In this document: positions 44,100 through 52,692 of the stretch, one piece after another
Layout: every line of letters begins with the position of its first letter
How positions within the stretch are numbered: the stretch's first letter is position 1
The notes under the pieces: model-generated
The model's input: the letters and a program-made list of their open reading frames with translations, nothing else
Told to the model about the DNA's origin: nothing
The model's database searches: none
Assembly: GCA_963739515.1 (NCBI GenBank)
Contig: CAVUAO010000006.1
Span: 1 to 64,000, forward strand
DNA length: 64,000 nucleotides
Source of the DNA: JBFYTX01 sp963739515
GTDB taxonomy: Bacteria > Chloroflexota > Dehalococcoidia > Dehalococcoidales > RBG-16-60-22
Direction: 5' to 3'
Made by a program: the position numbers and the translations under genes

Positions 44100-44128
44100 A
44101 TTATGCACTATAACCTCATATCTGTCAA
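44100..44128 (-). promoter_or_regulatory. Sigma-70 promoter of rpsP
   Basis: Minus strand TTGACA (44128-44123), 17-base spacer, CATAAT (44105-44100). Confidence 0.8.
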
Positions 44129-44170
44129 TAATGAAAAGCAAAATTGTTAAGAAATTCTTATTTATTTGTT

Positions 44171-44200
44171 TTGACAAGTTTCCTGTTTTTTACATATAAT
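44171..44200 (+). promoter_or_regulatory. Consensus sigma-70 promoter of the SDR gene
   Basis: TTGACA (44171-44176), 18-base spacer, TATAAT (44195-44200), 35 bases upstream of the ATG. Both hexamers are perfect, so high basal expression is likely. Confidence 0.85.
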
Positions 44201-44235
44201 TCCCTTAACATAATAAGGAATGAGGAGGAGAAAAT

Positions 44236-45105
44236 ATGAAAGACTTTAAAGGAAAGGTGGCGGTCGTTACCGGCGCCGCCAGCGGTATCGGCTTCGCGCT
44301 GGCGGAGCGCTGCGCGCAGGAGGGCATGAAGGTCGTCCTCGCCGGTGTAAACGAAGACACGTTGAAAAAGGCCGAAAAGGAAATCAAAAAGACGGGGGCA
44401 ACTACGCTGGTCGTCAAGACTGATGTCTCTAAAGCCGGTGATGTCAAAGCGCTGGCTAAAAAGACGATAGATACATTCGGGGCGGTGCACCTGCTGTTCA
44501 ATAATGCCGGCGTCGGCGCTGGTACATCGGTCTGGGGAAGCACCCTGGCTGACTGGGAGTGGACGCTGGGCGTTAACCTGTGGGGAGTGATTTATGGCCT
44601 TCATTTCTTCGTGCCTGTCATGCTGAAGCAGAACAACGAATGTCATATTGTGAATACGGCTTCGATAGCCGGGTTCCTGCCCGGCGCTTTCAGCAGCACC
44701 TATGCCGTAAGTAAACACGGTGTAGTAATAATCTCGGAGTCACTCTACCTCGAACTGGCGATGACGGGGAAGAAAAACATCGGCGTTTCGGTGCTGTGCC
44801 CGGGAGCCATCAAGACGAAAATGATGGATTCCGAGCGAAACCGGCCCGAAGAGCTCCGGAATGACCCCGCCGTGGAAAAGATAAATTTGGCCGACCCGAA
44901 CGTCCAAGCTCTGGCTAACGCCTTAACCCAGGCGCTTGATCATGGGATGCCGCCGCCGCAGGTTGCTGACATGGTTTTTAGCGCAATTAGAGACAACAAA
45001 TTTTATATATTCCCTAACGCGGAAATGGCCAAACCCATGATCAGGGCCCGGATGGAAGGTATCCTTCAGGAACATAGCCCGGCGAACCCCTTTGGCCCGC
45101 AATAA
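44236..45105 (+). CDS. Short-chain dehydrogenase/reductase
   Basis: 289 residues. Cofactor motif TGAASGIG (residues about 12-19), NNAGVGAG, catalytic Ser near TASIAGF and YAVSKHG (Tyr and Lys). Classical SDR oxidoreductase; substrate unknown. The long C-terminus (about 60 residues beyond the core) suggests the family that acts on lipids or steroids. AGGAGG is in place. Monocistronic with its own strong promoter. Confidence 0.9.
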   Translation: MKDFKGKVAVVTGAASGIGFALAERCAQEGMKVVLAGVNEDTLKKAEKEIKKTGATTLVVKTDVSKAGDVKALAKKTIDTFGAVHLLFNNAGVGAGTSVWGSTLADWEWTLGVNLWGVIYGLHFFVPVMLKQNNECHIVNTASIAGFLPGAFSSTYAVSKHGVVIISESLYLELAMTGKKNIGVSVLCPGAIKTKMMDSERNRPEELRNDPAVEKINLADPNVQALANALTQALDHGMPPPQVADMVFSAIRDNKFYIFPNAEMAKPMIRARMEGILQEHSPANPFGPQ

Positions 45106-45957
45106 AAGGGTATCCTTGTTTGAAGATTGCCAATACTCTGATACTGCGTCTATAATCAGTGTATGGATACCGTCGGCTTTGCACGAATGGAACGTGACCA
45201 CCGCCCGGGCGCGGGAGATCCAGCTCGAACTTGCCCCCCGGGTTTCACCTGAGGGAGTTGTCCTGCCCCGCGTTTTATTGCCGGCGTCGATATCTCCGTG
45301 AGCAAATGGGCGAAGACGGGCACCGGGGCGGCGGTCGTCCTGAGCTATCCCGGATGGGAGATTGCCGATATCGCCACCGTCACCGACCGCCTCGAGTTTC
45401 CCTATGTGCCCGGACTGTTAACTTTCCGCGAAGCCCCGCTCATTCTGGCCGCCTGTGAAAAGCTCCGTATTACCCCCGACCTTGTTATCGTCGACGGGCA
45501 GGGTTTCGCCCACCCGCGGCGCATCGGTATTGCCTCCCACCTGGGTCTCTGTCTCGACATCCCCACCATCGGCTGCGCCAAGTCGCGCCTGCTGGGAAAC
45601 TATATTGAGCCGGAGGCTGCTTCCGGCAGCTTTACCGACCTCCTCGATAATGGTGAGGTTATCGGCGCCGTCGTGCGCACCAGGACGGACGTCAAACCGG
45701 TCTTCGTGTCCATCGGCCACAAGATAAATTTACCGGAGGCGATACGCTGGACGCTGGCGTGCTGCCGGGGCTATCGTATCCCGGAGCCGACCCGCCTCGC
45801 CCACCAGGTCGCCGGCGGCTTTCTTAAATTGGAAAAAGACGCGGTAACAGTCCAGTCGTTAAATACATTAAAGGAAGGGCGAAGTCAGATGCAGGAATTA
45901 AGTGACAGGTTAGCAAAGTTACAGGCCAGAGTCTCTCAGACCATGGAGCATCTTTGA
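45092..45957 (+). pseudogene. nfi: Endonuclease V, one frameshift and no own stop
   Basis: Nuclease that nicks DNA at deoxyinosine. The N-terminal LHEWNVTTARAREIQLELA and the catalytic part FIAGVDISVSK and VDGQGFAHPRRIGIASHLG are in different frames. Adding one C to the CCCC at 45266-45269 joins them. The exact start is unclear (TTG at 45179 or upstream). The frame has no stop after the usual EndoV end RLAHQVAGG. It continues through about 40 residues and is in frame with prfB codons 1-22, ending at the prfB UGA. A missed stop from another indel is possible. Confidence 0.82.
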
Positions 45958-46990
45958 CATCGCCGCTAAAGAAAAAGAAATCGTCGAGCTGGAGAAACAG
46001 TCCGGCCAGCCGGATTTCTGGCTCGACCAGTCCCGTGCCCAGGGCGTGATGCGCCAGCAGGCGGAGAAGTCCCGCCTGGTCCAGCGGTGGCGGGGGCTGG
46101 AAAATAAGCTGTGCGAGATTGCCGAGCTAATCACGATTTCCGGAGAAGATGAAGTCCTGCAAAAAGATATCGCTAAAGAGCTTGACGGCATTGCCTCGCA
46201 GCTCGACGAGCTTGAGTTCCAGCTGGCTTTCCGCGGCGAATACGACACCCGTAACGCCATCCTGGCGATACACGCCGGCGCCGGGGGCACGGAATCCCAG
46301 GACTGGGCGGAAATGCTCCTGCGGATGTACCTGCGCTGGGCGGAGCGCCGCGGCTATAAAGCCGAGGTGCTGGATACTTCGCCGGGGGACGAGGCGGGCA
46401 TCAAGAGCGTCGTCATCACGGTGGCCGGCGACTATGCCTTCGGATATCTGAAGTCGGAGCACGGCGTCCACCGTCTGGTGCGACTCTCTCCCTTCGATGC
46501 CGACCACGCCCGGCATACCTCGTTCGCGCTGGTCGAGGTGTTGCCGGAAGCCGAAGAAAACGTCGACCTGGTAATCGCCCCGGAAGACGTCAAGGTGGAA
46601 ACTTTCCGCTCCAGCGGGCCGGGCGGCCAGCACATGCAGAAGACCAGCAGCGCCGTCAGACTGACCCACCTGCCGACCGGCATCGTGGTGTCCTGCCAGA
46701 GCGAGAGGTCCCAGCATATGAACAAGGACTTCGCTTTCAAGATACTCCGGGCGCGACTCCTGGAAAAACAACTGGAAAAAAGGGAGGAAGAGAAAACCCG
46801 GCTTAAAGGGAAGCGGATAGAGGCGGGGTGGGGCAATCAAATCAGGAGTTATGTCCTCCATCCGTACAAAATGGTCAAAGACCACCGCACCGGCTTTGAG
46901 ACCGGCCGCACCGAGGCCGTACTGGACGGTGACCTCGACGACTTTATGAATGCTTATTTACGTTCTATAATAGGTAAAGAGGGCGCATGA
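45889..46990 (+). CDS. prfB: Peptide chain release factor 2 (programmed frameshift)
   Basis: Reads stops UGA/UAA. It must be joined as 45889-45954 and 45956-46990 (366 residues). After 22 codons (start MQELSDRLAKLQAR) the ribosome meets CTT TGA C and shifts +1 to give DIAAKEKEIVELE. GGQ motif in SSGPGGQHMQKTSSA. Domain 2 carries the SPF stop-codon motif in VRLSPFDADHARHTSF. The start has AAGGAAGGG about 10 bases upstream. The 3' end overlaps the next gene (ATGA). Note that UGA in this genome also encodes Sec in the UGSC gene. Confidence 0.94.
45943..45958 (+). promoter_or_regulatory. prfB +1 frameshift site
   Basis: ATGGAGCATCTTTGAC: GGAG 3 bases before CTT-TGA-C. The classical site needs a Shine-Dalgarno-like element close to CUUUGA; it is slightly weaker here than AGGGGGTATCTTTGAC. 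Autoregulates RF2 by RF2 abundance. Confidence 0.85.
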
Positions 46991-48093
46991 AAAAGTTAGC
47001 TTTTCTAGGTCTGGTGATAATGCTGCTGGGCTTAATAATTCCCGTCGGGGTAAGGGCCAGCGGCACACTCGCGGTACTGGATAGCACGGTGCAGGTGAAT
47101 TTCCCGGCGAGCATCACCTTCAATATCACGGCCTCCAGCGATGTCAATATTACCGGCGTTCGCCTGCACTATCTGGTCGACCGCATGGCGTATGCCCGGA
47201 TTGTCAGTGAAGTACCCCTGCTCATCAACCCGGCCACCCGGGTGACCGGGCAGTGGGTCTGGGACATGAGGATGTCCGGCGGGATGCCGCCGGGTTCGAA
47301 AATAGAATACTGGTGGACGTTGACCGACGCCGGCGGGGGAGATTTGGAGACGGCCCCCGCCACCGTCTATTTCGAGGATAATCGCTACACCTGGCGTAGC
47401 CTCAACCGGGGCAACATCACGCTTTACTGGTATGATGGCGACGACGCTTTTGCCGGGGCGCTGATGAATGCCGCCCAGGCGGCGTTGTCCCGCCTTTCCG
47501 ATAATACTGGCGCCGAACTGGAAGGCCCCGCGCGTCTCTATATCTACGCCAGCACCGCCGACTTGCAGGGCTCCATGATTTTCCCCCAGGAATGGACGGG
47601 CGGCGTGGCTTTTTCCCAGTACGGTATCATCACTATCGGCATTACCCCGGATTCCACCGGCCTTGCCTGGGGTATCCGGGCTATCGCCCACGAGCTGACC
47701 CACCTGGTAGTCAATCAGGTGACCTTTAATCCCTATAACTTCCTGCCTACCTGGCTCGATGAAGGTCTGGCGATGGTTTCCGAGGGCGAACTGGAACCCG
47801 AGTTTACATCGGTTCTATCTAATGCGATTAACAATAATACGCTTATCTCGATACGCAGCCTGGCCAGCCCGTTTTCCGCCAACACGGACCAGTCCTTGCT
47901 CAGCTATGCCGAGAGTGATGCAGTGGTGAGCTATCTCATTAATGAGTTCGGGCGCGATAAGATGCTGGCGCTGCTCAACGCCTTCCATCAGGGCAGCGGT
48001 TACGATGAGGCTTTGCACAAGGTTTACGGCTTTGATATGGATGGGTTGAACGTTCAATGGCAAGCTTCACTAGAGGGCGCCGCGGTTCCTTAG
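46987..48093 (+). CDS. MA-type (gluzincin) metallopeptidase, exported
   Basis: 368 residues. Signal peptide MKKLAFLGLVIMLLGLIIPV. A beta-rich Ig-like N-terminal part (about 30-125), then a peptidase domain with AHELTHLVVNQ (zinc ligands and catalytic Glu, about residue 238) and the third ligand E in LPTWLDEGLAMVSEG. Peptidase MA-like family; the target is unknown. Overlaps the prfB stop by 4 bases, so co-transcribed. Confidence 0.87.
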   Translation: MKKLAFLGLVIMLLGLIIPVGVRASGTLAVLDSTVQVNFPASITFNITASSDVNITGVRLHYLVDRMAYARIVSEVPLLINPATRVTGQWVWDMRMSGGMPPGSKIEYWWTLTDAGGGDLETAPATVYFEDNRYTWRSLNRGNITLYWYDGDDAFAGALMNAAQAALSRLSDNTGAELEGPARLYIYASTADLQGSMIFPQEWTGGVAFSQYGIITIGITPDSTGLAWGIRAIAHELTHLVVNQVTFNPYNFLPTWLDEGLAMVSEGELEPEFTSVLSNAINNNTLISIRSLASPFSANTDQSLLSYAESDAVVSYLINEFGRDKMLALLNAFHQGSGYDEALHKVYGFDMDGLNVQWQASLEGAAVP

Positions 48094-48154
48094 GAAAAGA
48101 AGTTTTTACTACCATCTTGCCATCCCCGGCTGCCAGGTGTTAGACTAGACTCGC

Positions 48155-48865
48155 ATGAAAAAGCCCTCTCAAGCCAAGTACTCTTCCATGACCATTCACG
48201 ATTTGCCCGTGGCCGATAGACCGCGGGAGAGACTGCAGAGGCTGGGGATAGAGGCTTTGTCCGCCCAGGAAATCCTGGCGCTTCTCCTGGGGAGGGGCAT
48301 TGCCGGGGAATCGGTGATGGTGACCGCCCAGCGACTGCTGAGTCAGTTCGGGGGTTTGAAGGGCATTGCCGGCGCCTCCCTGGAGGAACTGTCCCAGGTG
48401 CGCGGCATCGGCATCGCCAAGGCTTCCCAGATAAAAGCGGCCGTGGAACTGGCCAGCCGGGTGGAAGGTTACTCCGAAACGACGGGCAAAACCGTGCTGA
48501 AAACTCCCGAGGATATCGCCAACCTGGTGCAGGCCAGGCTGAAAGACAAGAAAAAAGAGTATTTCCTGGCGATATTGCTGGATACCCGGAATCAGTTGAT
48601 AAAAGTGGCCGAGATATCCGTGGGCAGCCTCGATAGCAGCGTCGTCCATCCCCGGGAAGTGTACAAAGAGGCGATATCCGCCAGCGCCGCCTCGGTAATT
48701 TTCGTCCACAACCACCCTTCCGGGGACACCGAGGCTTCCGAGGACGATATCAAGCTGACCAAGCGGCTGGTGGAGGCCGGAGAGATTGTGGGCATTGAAG
48801 TCCTCGACCACGTTATCATCGGCGGGAAAGACCACGCCAGCCTGAAACGACTGGGCCTGTTTTAG
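48155..48865 (+). CDS. radC: RadC/JAB-domain protein
   Basis: 236 residues. N-terminal helix-hairpin-helix-like part (QVRGIGIAKASQIKAAVEL), then a JAB1/MPN metalloprotease-like fold with VSVGSLDSSVVHPREVYKEA-type segment and metal motif FVHNHPSGDTEASEDD. Named RadC but the DNA-repair role is disputed. The start was taken as the first ATG; an ATG at residue 12 is also possible. Confidence 0.93.
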   Translation: MKKPSQAKYSSMTIHDLPVADRPRERLQRLGIEALSAQEILALLLGRGIAGESVMVTAQRLLSQFGGLKGIAGASLEELSQVRGIGIAKASQIKAAVELASRVEGYSETTGKTVLKTPEDIANLVQARLKDKKKEYFLAILLDTRNQLIKVAEISVGSLDSSVVHPREVYKEAISASAASVIFVHNHPSGDTEASEDDIKLTKRLVEAGEIVGIEVLDHVIIGGKDHASLKRLGLF

Positions 48866-48892
48866 AGCGCCCTTAAGCCGAATCAGTACCGC

Positions 48893-49369
48893 TTATCTTT
48901 TCCTGGGGGGTTCGTGTCTTTCCGTCGTAACGGGTTTGGTCTTATCTTCCGGCTTGCGCACATATTCCGTCGTCAGCGCGATGTCCATGAACACGATGGG
49001 CTTGCGGATGATTTTGAACTCCAGCGGCGTGTGCACCATGCCGGACGGGATGTGGATGAAACAGGTTTCGGTGATGACGAATTTTTCCTGCTTGCCCTTG
49101 GGCCCGACGTAAAGCCAGACCTCGGCGTCGAAATCGTTGACTTTCGTGGCATCGGCGTTCTGGAAAGCCAGGAACTGGTCGAAATCGTGGGTATGGGGCT
49201 CGTTAATCATTAAAAAGGGCTCGGTGACGCAGAACCAGTCCATGCGGTAGCCGGAATTCCACTCATGGCCCCAGATATGGAAAGACTTGGCCGTGAGCTC
49301 GGGATAAAGCTTGGTGAAATCTCTGACGGGCTTGCCTCGATAATACTGCATATATTTCTTGGAAACCAT
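48893..49369 (-). CDS. Cupin-like protein, single-copy relative of the duplicated one
   Basis: 158 residues from ATG 49369 with AAGGAGA 8 bases upstream. It shares the pattern HTHDFDQFLAF, VWLYVGPKGKQEKFVITETCFIHIPSGMVHTPL with the halves of the 18996-19880 protein (xWLxDEKQxITKSxMxFxPxGMKHxPL). A metal-binding barrel is likely; the function is unknown. Confidence 0.75.
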   Translation of the reverse strand: MVSKKYMQYYRGKPVRDFTKLYPELTAKSFHIWGHEWNSGYRMDWFCVTEPFLMINEPHTHDFDQFLAFQNADATKVNDFDAEVWLYVGPKGKQEKFVITETCFIHIPSGMVHTPLEFKIIRKPIVFMDIALTTEYVRKPEDKTKPVTTERHEPPRKR

Positions 49370-49444
49370 CGATCTTCTCCTTATGATTATTTTACTTTCA
49401 ATCATTATATGTTGAAGATTCGGCTAATTTCAAATGAAAAGACG

Positions 49445-49480
49445 TGAGCCATGCATCCCCCGAGTCGAATGCATGGCTCA
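49445..49480. promoter_or_regulatory. 12-bp-arm hairpin
   Basis: TGAGCCATGCAT / ATGCATGGCTCA, perfect 12-bp arms with a 12-base loop, no T-tract following. It lies in the gap between the cupin gene and the peptide-binding lipoprotein. Confidence 0.5.
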
Positions 49481-49532
49481 CTATATGATAAAGGAGGTCA
49501 AAGGTTATATTTTTTCGGTGTGCCGTATTTCG

Positions 49533-49572
49533 GACACCTGTCATTATGATAGTACATTGCTGGACAGGTGTC
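49533..49572. promoter_or_regulatory. Paired GACAnnTGTC palindromes
   Basis: GACACCTGTC (49533-49542) and GACAGGTGTC (49563-49572), each a palindrome of form GACA-NN-TGTC and both preceded by G and followed by A. Centres are 30 bp apart, close to three helical turns, about 100 bases upstream of the lipoprotein ATG. Likely a twin operator (inference). The regulator is unknown. Confidence 0.5.
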
Positions 49573-49670
49573 AATTATTTTTTCCGACTTTGTATTCAAA
49601 ATATATCTTTTATGCGTATCGCGCAGGTTTGTGTTATATTAAAAATATGAGGGCTCTCCAAGGCGCGACG

Positions 49671-51257
49671 ATGAAAAAAATTACGTTTGTATTGCTGTTA
49701 ATCGTTTTGGCAAGCGCCCTGCCGCTGACCGCCTGCCAGCCAACTAACACTACTATCCCTCCGGCGTCCGGAGTTCTCAAGCTGTACGATATCGACCCCA
49801 TCACCCTCGACCCGGCGGTGGTGGGGGAGGCTACTTCCAGCCAGTATATCGAGCAGATTTACAGCGGCCTGGTGCGGCTCGACGAAAAACTGGAAACGGT
49901 GGCGGATATCGCGGCAAGCTGGGATATCAGCCAGGACCGCCGCACTTATACCTTTCATCTGCGCCAGGATGTCCTGTTTCAGAACGGTCGCCGAGTTACC
50001 GCCGACGATTTTAAATACTCGTGGGAGCGCGCCTGCGACCCGGCCACCGGCTCGGGAGTGGCGGGCACTTACCTGGGTGACATCGTCGGGGCTAAAGACA
50101 TGCTGGCGGGCCGGGCCAAGGAAATCAGCGGCGTGAAGGTCGTTAACGATAGCACTCTTGAGGTGACGATTAATGCTCCCAAATCTTATTTTCTTTACAA
50201 GCTGACCTACCCCACCACTTTTGTCGTGGATAAAGAAAATGTGGCCAAAGGTGGGGAGTGGTGGCGGCAGCCTAACGGCACCGGGCCGTTCCGGCTTACC
50301 AAGTGGCAGGCGAATAACCTGCTCGTCCTGGAGAGGAACGAGAGGTATTACGGCGAGATGGCGAAGCTCCTGCGGGTCGAGTATTCGTTATGGAGCGGCG
50401 TGCCGATGGATTTATACGAGACCGGCCAGATCGATGTCGCCGAAATATCGGTTTTTTATATCGATAGGGTCACCGACCCGTCCGGGCCTTTCTCCAAGGA
50501 ACTCCACGTTACGCCCGAGTTAAGCTTTAGCTGGTTCGGCTTTAATACTACCAAGCCTCCCTTCGACGATGTGAACGTGCGCAAGGCTTTCACGCTGGCC
50601 CTCGATAAGGACAAGATAATCTCGCTGACGTTCCGGAATCTGGTGCAGCGCGCCGACGGCATCCTGCCCCCGGGCCTTCCCGGCTACAACCAGGACCTGG
50701 TCGGCCTGGGTTACGATGTTAATGAAGCTAAGGCGCTCATCAAGCAGTCGAAATACGGCGACGTGTCTAATTTGCCGCCCATCACGTTCACAACCTCGGG
50801 CTACGGGGGCTTGATATCGCTGGCGCTGGAAGCCGCCATTACCCAGTGGCGCGATAACCTCGGCGTCGACATCACGGTGCGCCAGCTGGAGCCGGACTGG
50901 TATCTCTACCATCTCAAGCAGGAGAAGGACGAGATGTTCGATATGGGGTGGATTGCCGATTATCCCCACCCCGAGGACTTTCTGGACGTGCTTTTCCATA
51001 CCGGCGCCGAGAATAATTTTGCGGAATATTCCAATCCGGCGGTGGACGCCGTACTGGAGCAGGCGGGAAGTGAGGCGGATACTGCGAAAAGCTTGGGGCT
51101 TTACCAGCAGGCGGAGCAAATGCTGGTGGACGATGCCGCCATCCTGCCGCTGTGGTTTGGGGAGAATTACGTGCTGGTGAAGCCTTACGTGCAGGGCTAT
51201 GAGCTGAATCCGATGGGCTTCGTGTGGTTGAATAAGGTGTCGATACTACCGCATTAA
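49671..51257 (+). CDS. Oligopeptide/dipeptide ABC-transporter substrate-binding lipoprotein
   Basis: 528 residues from ATG 49671 (KKITFVLLLIVLASALPLTAC, lipobox LTAC at Cys about 22). SBP_bac_5 family: FTLAL-type PDFKYSWERACDPATGS, VRKAFTLALDKDKII, WIADYPHPEDFLDVLFH. Longer upstream readings to 49434 lack signal-peptide logic and are rejected. No permease or ATPase genes follow, so it is an orphan SBP in this window. Confidence 0.9.
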   Translation: MKKITFVLLLIVLASALPLTACQPTNTTIPPASGVLKLYDIDPITLDPAVVGEATSSQYIEQIYSGLVRLDEKLETVADIAASWDISQDRRTYTFHLRQDVLFQNGRRVTADDFKYSWERACDPATGSGVAGTYLGDIVGAKDMLAGRAKEISGVKVVNDSTLEVTINAPKSYFLYKLTYPTTFVVDKENVAKGGEWWRQPNGTGPFRLTKWQANNLLVLERNERYYGEMAKLLRVEYSLWSGVPMDLYETGQIDVAEISVFYIDRVTDPSGPFSKELHVTPELSFSWFGFNTTKPPFDDVNVRKAFTLALDKDKIISLTFRNLVQRADGILPPGLPGYNQDLVGLGYDVNEAKALIKQSKYGDVSNLPPITFTTSGYGGLISLALEAAITQWRDNLGVDITVRQLEPDWYLYHLKQEKDEMFDMGWIADYPHPEDFLDVLFHTGAENNFAEYSNPAVDAVLEQAGSEADTAKSLGLYQQAEQMLVDDAAILPLWFGENYVLVKPYVQGYELNPMGFVWLNKVSILPH

Positions 51258-51331
51258 AGAAATTTTTATTTGAACCTATCCCCCTGTTCCCCCTTCCCTT
51301 GGGTATTTGTAAAGGGAAGGGGGAGTAAAAA

Positions 51332-51352
51332 AAGAGGGGCGAAGCCCCTCTT
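51332..51352. repeat. Dispersed hairpin repeat 3' of the SBP gene
   Basis: AAGAGGGGC-GAA-GCCCCTCTT, the same 9-bp stem as at 4454 and 5110 with the inverted loop. A second CCCCTCTTAGACGCCCC follows. The gap 51258-51420 contains nothing else. Confidence 0.7.
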
Positions 51353-51420
51353 AGACGCTCCTAATATAGAAGGATTAAGCCCCTCTTAGACGCCCCGTTG
51401 CTATCTATATTGTCCCCTCT

Positions 51421-52516
51421 TTAAATATAGTAAAAAGCGATAGCGATTAGCACATAAACGGCGACCAGCTGGGCGCCTTCCAGCCAGTGGCAGACGCCGT
51501 CGGCGCTGATGTAATTGGCAATCATCGCCGTCATTACCAGCGCTATCAGCGAGAAAGGCCCGAACACCAGGCTCAGTGTCGTGCCGGTGAGGGCGGTGCT
51601 CAGCAGGACCAGCACCGGCACCACGAAAAGGGCGATCTGCAAAGCCGAACTCATGCCGATTTCCAGCGACATGGTCATATTATTGCGGCGGGCGAAAGTT
51701 TATCGCGGTGATGTTCTCCGGGATATTGGTCAAAATGGCGATAAACACCAGCCCGATAAAGCGCTCGGTCAACCCCATATCCGCGATGACCGGGGTAATG
51801 CTGTTTACCAGCAGATAGGACTCAAAGCTGCCCAGCCCGATGGCGGCAATCAGAAAAATCACGGCGGTGCGGAGCGACCAGGGACGGAAAGAGGGGGAGG
51901 GGGGTGTTTCCCGCTCGACCAGAAAAAGGTGCTTATGCGTCCCCAGCGTGTAGAACAGGCTTAAGATATAAACGATGCCCAGTACCACCGAGACCGCCAG
52001 GCTCATCGACTCCGCCGGTTTGTTCTGTACCATGTTGTACACGGACGGCAGCACCAGCCCCACGACGACGATAATGAGCATCGTGGAAGAAACGCCGGCC
52101 GAATCTTTGTTGAACTTTTGTTCCTTGTATTTCAGGCCTCCAAAAAACATCGAGAGGCCGATGAGGAGCAGGACGTTGAGCACAATCGAGCCGACCAGCG
52201 AGGCTTTGACCAATTCGACAAGGCCCTGGCGCAGGGCAAAAACGGCGATGAAAAACTCGATGGCGTTACCGAACGTGGCGTTAATCAGCGCGGCGATGGT
52301 AGTGGAAACGCGCCGGACGATGATATCGGTGGACTCGATGATAATGTGGGAAAAAGCCACGATAGCTGCGGCCGTGATAAAAAAGGTTAACACGCGATTG
52401 ACATTCAGGTAGTAAAGGAGAATGGACACGGGGACGAATACCAGGAAAGCATCCAGGACGTGAAACCGCGAAGGCCCCTCTTTGGAAAGCATAAAATGGC
52501 TATCTCTCTTATTCAA
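51421..52516 (-). pseudogene. CaCA-family Ca2+/H+ antiporter, one frameshift
   Basis: Two frames join to one protein of about 364 residues. The first part (MLSKEGPSRFHVLDAFLVFV.., alpha-1 motif NATFGNAIEFFIAVFAL) runs to ENITAI. The second part (FARRNNMTMSLEIGMSSALQIALFV) carries the alpha-2 half. Removing one T from the TTT opposite 51695-51697 restores AINFARRNNM. About 11 membrane helices. Expels Ca2+ (or Na+/K+) in exchange for H+ (family knowledge). The indel is most likely a sequence error. Confidence 0.85.
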
Positions 52517-52522
52517 GGTCAG

Positions 52523-52610
52523 CGGAGGGGGTGGGATTCGAACCCACGTCCCGATATAATCGGGAAACGGTTTTCAAGACCGTCACCATAAGCCACTCGG
52601 ACACCCCTCC
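52523..52610 (-). tRNA. tRNA-Ser (TGA)
   Basis: Cloverleaf of 88 bases. Acceptor GGAGGGG/CCCCTCC, D arm, anticodon stem ACGGT/ACCGT with loop CTTGAAA (anticodon TGA), a long class II variable arm (TCCCGAT/ATCGGGA), T arm GTGGG-TTCGAAT-CCCAC, discriminator G. CCA is not encoded. It decodes UCN and is not tRNA-Sec (anticodon TCA). The integrase element starts past its 5' end. Confidence 0.94.
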
Positions 52611-52692
52611 ATCGAGGCTAAATTATGGTTTTTAAAAGTTACAAAATACCTTTTTTGCTAAAATCTTGCTAAAATCTAACTTACTTCTCATG

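Noticed and set aside
49434..49670. N-terminal extension of the peptide-binding protein
   Set aside because: It crosses two palindromes; the lipoprotein signal peptide begins at 49671.
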